From: Thalassobacillus devorans
Lineage (GTDB): Bacteria; Bacillota; Bacilli; Bacillales; Halobacillaceae
Assembly: GCF_011761345.1 (NCBI RefSeq)
Contig: NZ_JAASRY010000001.1
Span: forward strand, 248,001 to 312,000
Reading direction: 5' to 3'
Length of the DNA stretch: 64,000 nucleotides
The position numbers and the translations under genes are program-made. Below, one piece after another: positions 59,227-64,000 of the stretch. Each line of letters begins with the position of its first letter. The stretch's first letter is position 1. The notes beneath the pieces were generated by a model. It did no database searches, was not told the DNA's origin, and saw only the letters and a program-made list of their open reading frames with translations.

Positions 59227-60714
59227 ATGATTCAAAACCAAGAAACAACTACGACGAACAGCTACTACCAGGAACGATTTCGGCCACATATCCATTTTAC
59301 GCCTGAGAAGATGTGGATGAACGATCCGAATGGACTGGTTTATTACAAAGGGGAATACCACCTTTTCTATCAATACCATCCCGACAGTAAAAAGTGGGGG
59401 CCGATGCACTGGGGCCACGCTGTCAGTAAAGATTTGTTTACATGGGAACACCTTCCGATCGCTTTGTATCCCGATGAGCTGGGAATGGTGTTTTCCGGGA
59501 GTGTTGTTGTCGATTGGAACGACACCACTGGTTTTTTTGATGGAAAAGAGGGGCTGGTAGCTATTTTCACCCATGCAGATGGCGACCTCCAGCGTCAGAG
59601 TATTGCTTATAGTAAAGATCAAGGACGATCCTGGGAAAAATATGCGGGCAATCCGGTCATTAAAAACCCGGGCATCCAGGATTTTCGCGATCCAAAGGTG
59701 ATCTGGCATGAGGAAACAGCCAAGTGGGTGATGGTACTTGCTGCCGGCAGAAAAGTTCAGTTTTACACTTCCCCGGATTTGAAACAATGGACCTTCGTCA
59801 GTGAGTTCGGTGAAGGCTGGGGTGCACGAGAGGGCGTATGGGAGTGCCCGGATATTTTCCCGCTTATCAACGAAAAAACTGGTGAGAAGAAATGGGTGCT
59901 GCCGATAGGTATTGATGCTGGGGGACCTGCTGGTGGATCGGGTACACAATATTTTATTGGAGCTTTTGATGGCAATACATTCACACCTGAACAACCCAAA
60001 CAAGAAGTACGCTGGCTTGATTACGGAAAGGACTTTTATGCTTCGCAGTCATTCTCAGATGTTCCGGGTGGTCGCAGGGTTGTTATCGCCTGGATGAGTA
60101 ACTGGCAATACGCAAATGAAGTACCGACAGATCCATGGAGAAGCGGCATGAGCCTTCCCCGTGAACTAAAATTAACTACCGTGGATTGCGAGGAATGCGT
60201 GATTCAGAAGCCTGTCCATGAGCTGGGAAGCTTACGTAACAGCAGACCCGCTTCAGAAACCTTTTCAGTCAATAACACTGATAAGGTTACGAAAAGACAG
60301 CCGGTAGTTCCATTTGTAATAGAGATGAAAGTAGAAGCGGGAAGCAGCCAACGGTTTGAAGGCCGTGTATTTGTCACAGGCGACGATCCTGGTTTCCTGT
60401 TTGGTATCGATTTTTCCAAGGATGTCCTCTATGTCAGACGGGGATATACGGAAGAAGGATTTTCCAAACATTATAAAGGAACATTTGAAGCTCCATTACG
60501 GAAGGGCAGGTCCGATTACCAGCTGACCGTTATTTGTGATCACTCATCCGTTGAGATATTTACCGATGATGGCAAGGTGGCCTTAACCAATCTGCACTTG
60601 CCCTCCGAAGCAATATCCTACGAAATTGTCATGGAGGCCATCGGTGGGACAGCTGATGTAAGCGATTATAGGGTAAGTGAACTTTCTCCACGTTGGCAAC
60701 AAGCTAACAGATAA
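59227..60714 (+). CDS. cytoplasmic GH32 beta-fructosidase (levanase/inulinase-like)
   Basis: A 495-residue GH32 enzyme without signal peptide. MWMNDPNGLVYY holds the nucleophile Asp33, DFRDPKVIW the second Asp and VWECPDIFPL the acid/base Glu; the C-terminal beta-sandwich ends near GTADVSDYRVSEL. It resembles SacC-type exo-fructanases rather than SacA and should cleave imported fructo-oligosaccharides to fructose. The ATG follows GAGAGGAGTG. It is clearly distinct from the GH32 enzymes at 44403 and 61480. Confidence 0.9.
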   Translation: MIQNQETTTTNSYYQERFRPHIHFTPEKMWMNDPNGLVYYKGEYHLFYQYHPDSKKWGPMHWGHAVSKDLFTWEHLPIALYPDELGMVFSGSVVVDWNDTTGFFDGKEGLVAIFTHADGDLQRQSIAYSKDQGRSWEKYAGNPVIKNPGIQDFRDPKVIWHEETAKWVMVLAAGRKVQFYTSPDLKQWTFVSEFGEGWGAREGVWECPDIFPLINEKTGEKKWVLPIGIDAGGPAGGSGTQYFIGAFDGNTFTPEQPKQEVRWLDYGKDFYASQSFSDVPGGRRVVIAWMSNWQYANEVPTDPWRSGMSLPRELKLTTVDCEECVIQKPVHELGSLRNSRPASETFSVNNTDKVTKRQPVVPFVIEMKVEAGSSQRFEGRVFVTGDDPGFLFGIDFSKDVLYVRRGYTEEGFSKHYKGTFEAPLRKGRSDYQLTVICDHSSVEIFTDDGKVALTNLHLPSEAISYEIVMEAIGGTADVSDYRVSELSPRWQQANR

Positions 60715-60735
60715 CAGACAGAAGGAGTGTCAGGA

Positions 60736-61338
60736 ATGAAAGGAACCGGTGCAATTATTTATGTCATTTGTGATTGGCTGGTGCGTTTAGCTCTGCTGAA
60801 TATACTATGGATCGGATTCAGTCTGCTGGGAGCAGGAATCCTGGGCTTTTTCCCTGCATCTGTTGCAGGCGCTGCGTTACTTAACGAATGGCTGTCCGGT
60901 CAGCGTCCGGCTCCACTCTCTTTTTACTGGAACATGTATAAACGTACATTTACCGCTGCAAACGCCATATTTATTCCTGCGCTCCTTATTTTCGTTGTCT
61001 TGTTGCTGAATACGTATGCCAGTCTCCGTTTTGATGGAGTGTGGTTTTATGTATTTGTTAGCAGTACCTTGTTCCTGTCCGGAGGGGCAGCATTTATCCT
61101 GCTGTTATCCCTGCTTCCGCTCAGTCAAGGAGAGAAAGCGATCACAGCTGTCAAACGGGCCTTACACTTATTGATGTACTATCCTGGCAGGGTTGTAATG
61201 ATGGTGATCGGAATGGTATTCCTTGGTCTATGCATCAGACTGGTACCAGGTATCTTACCTTTGTATTCGATTAACATCGTGCTTGGCCTGGTTATCTATT
61301 TATTTTCCTTTTATAAAAACTCACCGAAACCCGCCTGA
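60736..61338 (+). CDS. DUF624 (YesL-like) membrane protein
   Basis: A 200-residue protein with about five hydrophobic helices. ICDWLVRLALLNILWIGFSLLGAGILGFFPASVAGAALLNEWL is the typical DUF624 N-terminus. Such proteins commonly lie in carbohydrate operons of Firmicutes, often beside ABC importers and glycosidases, but their function is unknown. I prefer the ATG at 60736 with AGAAGGAG upstream over a GTG at 60727. Its stop codon lies inside the following terminator. Confidence 0.85.
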   Translation: MKGTGAIIYVICDWLVRLALLNILWIGFSLLGAGILGFFPASVAGAALLNEWLSGQRPAPLSFYWNMYKRTFTAANAIFIPALLIFVVLLLNTYASLRFDGVWFYVFVSSTLFLSGGAAFILLLSLLPLSQGEKAITAVKRALHLLMYYPGRVVMMVIGMVFLGLCIRLVPGILPLYSINIVLGLVIYLFSFYKNSPKPA

Positions 61339-61362
61339 TTGTGTTTAATTCAGGCGGATTTC
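61331..61362 (+). terminator. terminator overlapping the DUF624 stop codon
   Basis: CCGCCTGA (61331-61338) pairs with TCAGGCGG (61350-61357), followed by ATTTCC. The left arm includes the gene's last codons and stop. Confidence 0.68.
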
Positions 61363-61430
61363 CCCCTTTCTTCAGCATCAACTTTTGCACTACAACCGAG
61401 TATTTCAGCCCGTTTTTATTTTTTTACATC

Positions 61431-61441
61431 TTACGTAATCG
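61431..61441 (-). promoter_or_regulatory. candidate third operator of the fructan LacI regulator
   Basis: TTACGTAATCG is the reverse complement of CGATTACGTAA, the central 11 bases of the operators at 54675 and 55759. The outer bases fit less well. It lies 39 bp before the start of the secreted GH32 gene. Confidence 0.6.
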
Positions 61442-61479
61442 ATTAAATGGAAGAGCTATATTCAAAAGGAGGAACACTA

Positions 61480-64000
61480 TTGAATGCTAAAGTAGCTAAA
61501 AGTATCTCTGTGTTAATCATTTGTACGCTTGTGTTGGCTTTATTCCCTCCGACTCTCCTTAAAGCGGAGACAAATCAGGAGTCATCAGCTGATAATCCGT
61601 CAGAAACTTACCGGTCTCAATTTCATTATTCTCCCTCAGAGAATTGGATGAACGATCCCAATGGAATGGTTTACTATGATGGGGAATATCATTTGTTTTA
61701 TCAGCATAATCCTACCGGTAACCAATGGGGCCCGATGTATTGGGGACATGCTGTGAGTGAAGATTTAATAAACTGGGAAGAACATCCTATTGCGCTCTAC
61801 CCTGATGAAAATGGTTTTATTTGGTCGGGGAGTGTTGTTGTGGATAAGGGCAATACAGCTGGGTTTCAATCAGGTGATGAAGCCCCTATGGTTGCTATGT
61901 TCACCCATGAAAAGGGAGGACATCAGACACAGAGTCTCGCTTACAGTAATGATAAAGGGCGGACTTGGAATAAATACGAAGGCAACCCTGTGATTGAAAT
62001 GCCGGAAGATACCGACGTATTCCGAGATCCAAAGGTCTTTTGGCATGATGAGACTGAAAAATGGGTCATGGTCCTATCAGCAGGTCAAAGTGTAGAAATC
62101 TATCGATCGGCTGATTTGAAAGAATGGGAACATACGGCTTCCTTCCCGCGCCCGGAAGATGCAGGAGGCGGGGTATGGGAAGTTCCTGATTTAGTAGAAT
62201 TACCTGTCGATGGCGACGAAAGCAATAAAAGGTGGGCATTGCTGGTAAGCGTCAGTGAAGGAGCAGCTGCAGGGGGCTCTGGGATGGAGTATTTTGTCGG
62301 TGACTTTGACGGAAAAACATTTACCAAGACCCAGGAAGCCACCCCGGTTGATTATGGGGCAGATATGTATGCAGGAATCACATGGAGTAACATCCCTGAA
62401 GAGGATGGACGCAATATTATGCTTGGCTGGATGAATAACTGGCAATATGCACAGGATATCCCGACCGAAGGCTTCCGTGGTGCCATGTCTCTACCTCGTG
62501 AACTAGGCCTCTCATCTGGAAGCGATGGCTCACTCTCTCTGACACAGAAGCCTGTTTCCGAGTTTGATAGCTTAAGAGGAGAGAGCACAGAGTGGACAGA
62601 TGAATTGGTCGATGGAAATGGAAAGCAACTCCTATCTCACACAGAAGATTTAATAGAAATTGAAGCTGAGTTTGATATGAAGGGAACTTCAGCAGAAGAA
62701 TTCGGTTTCCAGTGGAAGAATAGCAATGAACAATCAATGGCAGTTTCCTTCAATACCCAAACTCAACAATTGAATGTAGATCGGTCAGAAGCAGGGGAAT
62801 CCAGCTTTTCGGATGATTTTGCCAAGAAACACGAAGCACCCATGCAGATAGAGGATGGGAAAGTAAACATACGTATGATTGTTGACCGGGCATCCATTGA
62901 GGTGTTCGGAAATGATGGAAAAACCGTGCTGACGGATCAAGTATTCAGAGACCAATCTCCATCTTCATTAGAGCTTTACACAGTCAATGGAGATATTCAA
63001 GTAAACACAATTAAAATTACAGAGTTAAACAAAGCCGACATCCGGCTGAAAGAAGATACGATACCGGAAGATGTCCCTTCTAATCTGGAAAATGGAAACT
63101 TTGAAACGGGGGATTTGAGTGGCTGGAAACAGCAAGGAAATGCGTTTGCAGGTGCTGTATCCGATGCCGAAAATTACTGGGACACTCATCCGTTTCAGCA
63201 GGAGGGTAAGTACCATGTATGGGGATATGCTGGAGAGTCCAGCGATCCTGATTTCCGGACAGGGACGTTACAGTCAGATTATTTTAAGCTCGCGGGAAAT
63301 GGGAAAATTGAATTTTTGATAGGTGGCGGGCAGGATATCGAGAAGTTATATGTTGCTCTTGTCCGGGCAGAGGATGGCAAAGAGCTGTTTAAAGCCACAG
63401 GAGCCAATGAGGAAAAATACCGACGCGTGTCCTGGGATGCCAGTAAATATGTTGGGAAAACCCTTTATCTGAAGGTAGTTGATTACCATACGGATGGTTT
63501 TGGTCACATTAATGTAGATGATTTTCAAGTCTATCATGAAGGGGAAATCCTTGGAGACACGATTGAAAATGGCGATTTTGAAACAGGCGACCTGACAGGC
63601 TGGACGATTGAAGAAGGAGACGCATTCAGCGCTGAGGACGTCACTTCCGATACAGACTGGGGATGGGGAGGTCCATTCAATCATCAAGGCGATTATCATT
63701 TATGGGGAGCTAAAGAGGGAGGAGATGAACAGACGGGTGTGCTTAAGTCGTCTCCGTTCATTCTCTCTGGAACAGGGAAGATTTCCTTTCTGATTGGAGG
63801 AGGAAACGACATTGATAATTTATATGTCGCCCTTGTCCGAGCCTCGGACGGAAAGGAATTGCTGAAAGCGACCAATACGGAATGGAACGATGACGAAAGC
63901 TATACACCGGTCTCCTGGGATGCTTCCGATTACCTCGGAGAAGAACTGTATATCAAAGTAGTAGATAAAGCAACCGGTGGGTGGGGCCATATTAATGTCG
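61480..64000 (+). CDS. secreted GH32 fructanase with tandem C-terminal modules (3' end missing)
   Basis: An open frame of 840 residues runs off the right edge without a stop. It starts at TTG (61480) with AAAAGGAGGAA upstream. Residues 1-28 form a signal peptide ending LLKA-E. The GH32 core has SENWMNDPNGM (nucleophile Asp59), FRDPKVFW (Asp183) and WEVPDLV (acid/base Glu234, with Val where Cys is usual), then a beta-sandwich to about residue 515. Two related modules follow, starting NGNFETGDLSGW (about residue 538) and NGDFETGDLTGW (about 697), 159 residues apart and sharing FLIGGG-x-DI, LYVALVRA-DGKEL and SWDAS. It should attack levan or inulin outside the cell. Confidence 0.9.
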   Translation, partial: MNAKVAKSISVLIICTLVLALFPPTLLKAETNQESSADNPSETYRSQFHYSPSENWMNDPNGMVYYDGEYHLFYQHNPTGNQWGPMYWGHAVSEDLINWEEHPIALYPDENGFIWSGSVVVDKGNTAGFQSGDEAPMVAMFTHEKGGHQTQSLAYSNDKGRTWNKYEGNPVIEMPEDTDVFRDPKVFWHDETEKWVMVLSAGQSVEIYRSADLKEWEHTASFPRPEDAGGGVWEVPDLVELPVDGDESNKRWALLVSVSEGAAAGGSGMEYFVGDFDGKTFTKTQEATPVDYGADMYAGITWSNIPEEDGRNIMLGWMNNWQYAQDIPTEGFRGAMSLPRELGLSSGSDGSLSLTQKPVSEFDSLRGESTEWTDELVDGNGKQLLSHTEDLIEIEAEFDMKGTSAEEFGFQWKNSNEQSMAVSFNTQTQQLNVDRSEAGESSFSDDFAKKHEAPMQIEDGKVNIRMIVDRASIEVFGNDGKTVLTDQVFRDQSPSSLELYTVNGDIQVNTIKITELNKADIRLKEDTIPEDVPSNLENGNFETGDLSGWKQQGNAFAGAVSDAENYWDTHPFQQEGKYHVWGYAGESSDPDFRTGTLQSDYFKLAGNGKIEFLIGGGQDIEKLYVALVRAEDGKELFKATGANEEKYRRVSWDASKYVGKTLYLKVVDYHTDGFGHINVDDFQVYHEGEILGDTIENGDFETGDLTGWTIEEGDAFSAEDVTSDTDWGWGGPFNHQGDYHLWGAKEGGDEQTGVLKSSPFILSGTGKISFLIGGGNDIDNLYVALVRASDGKELLKATNTEWNDDESYTPVSWDASDYLGEELYIKVVDKATGGWGHINV

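Noticed and set aside
59191-60003. 270-codon open frame on the minus strand
   Set aside because: Shadow of the cytoplasmic GH32 gene, whose catalytic motifs are intact.
61790-63793. Several short frames in the last 2.5 kb suggesting no large gene or a frameshifted one
   Set aside because: One uninterrupted frame from TTG 61480 to the window end carries the signal peptide, GH32 motifs and modules; the short frames are shadows.
1-64000. tRNA or rRNA genes
   Set aside because: No cloverleaf-type sequences with GTTCRA-like arms in gene-free regions and no rRNA-like stretches were seen.

Overview
The window looks like the chromosome of a spore-former-type, aerobic member of the Bacillaceae, possibly a halotolerant genus near Halobacillus, Virgibacillus or Alkalihalobacillus. 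The reasons are strong AGGAGG ribosome-binding sites, frequent TTG/GTG starts, Rho-independent terminators, cre-like and LacI-type sites, two TPP riboswitches, Bacillaceae-type intergenic palindromes and B. subtilis-like gene families. The genus is an inference. No rRNA, tRNA, CRISPR array or transposase gene was seen.

Layout. (1) 1-4800: the end of a cobalamin operon (cbiB-cobD-cobU-cobS-cobC, a degenerate second CobU, a second phosphatase, bluB). (2) 4937-10908: a TPP-riboswitch-controlled SDR dehydrogenase, then single genes for an S66 carboxypeptidase, an EamA exporter, an aldo/keto reductase and a LysM polysaccharide deacetylase. (3) 11370-16065: a promoter and an attenuator-like leader of no class I recognise, ahead of a class III aminotransferase, a YtcJ-like amidohydrolase and a sodium/solute symporter. 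(4) 16083-25511: a divergent MocR/GabR regulator, then gabT-gabD, a small membrane protein, a second symporter, two M20 amidohydrolases and a DapA-like lyase; this looks like catabolism of an amino or N-acylated nitrogen compound. (5) 25595-26473: a 21-bp-phased array of TTGTCT motifs and a Gly/Asn-rich protein. (6) 27382-38016: a divergent aromatic meta-cleavage cluster (two-component monooxygenase, extradiol dioxygenase, hydrolase, hydratase, FAH-family enzyme, a private FAD synthetase) under a XylR_N/V4R-PucR regulator, followed by a composite MITE-like element and a 3-hydroxyacyl-CoA dehydrogenase. (7) 38274-45890: a LacI regulator and a divergent sucrose/alpha-glucoside ABC operon with GH13 and GH32 enzymes. 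(8) 46019-50031: a TPP riboswitch and tenI-thiO-thiS-thiG-thiF. (9) 50601-54458: a thiosulfate/sulfane-sulfur module. (10) 54636-64000: a second LacI regulator, a fructan ABC importer, a cytoplasmic GH32, a DUF624 protein and a large secreted GH32 that runs off the window.

How it fits together. Two sugar systems, each with its own LacI repressor, cover small fructosides and polymeric fructan: the secreted GH32 would release fructose or oligofructans, the ABC importer takes them up, and the cytoplasmic GH32 finishes the job. The thiosulfate module lies next to the thiazole operon, which needs sulfur. The aromatic cluster makes its own reduced flavin and FAD. Several single genes are separated by one recurring palindromic terminator family.

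Most interesting for follow-up: the attenuator-like leader at 11447-11548, the 21-bp-phased array at 25595-25745, the composite element at 36203-36817 with a perfect 8-bp target duplication, the TPP riboswitch in front of a lone SDR gene, and the degenerate CobU paralogue.
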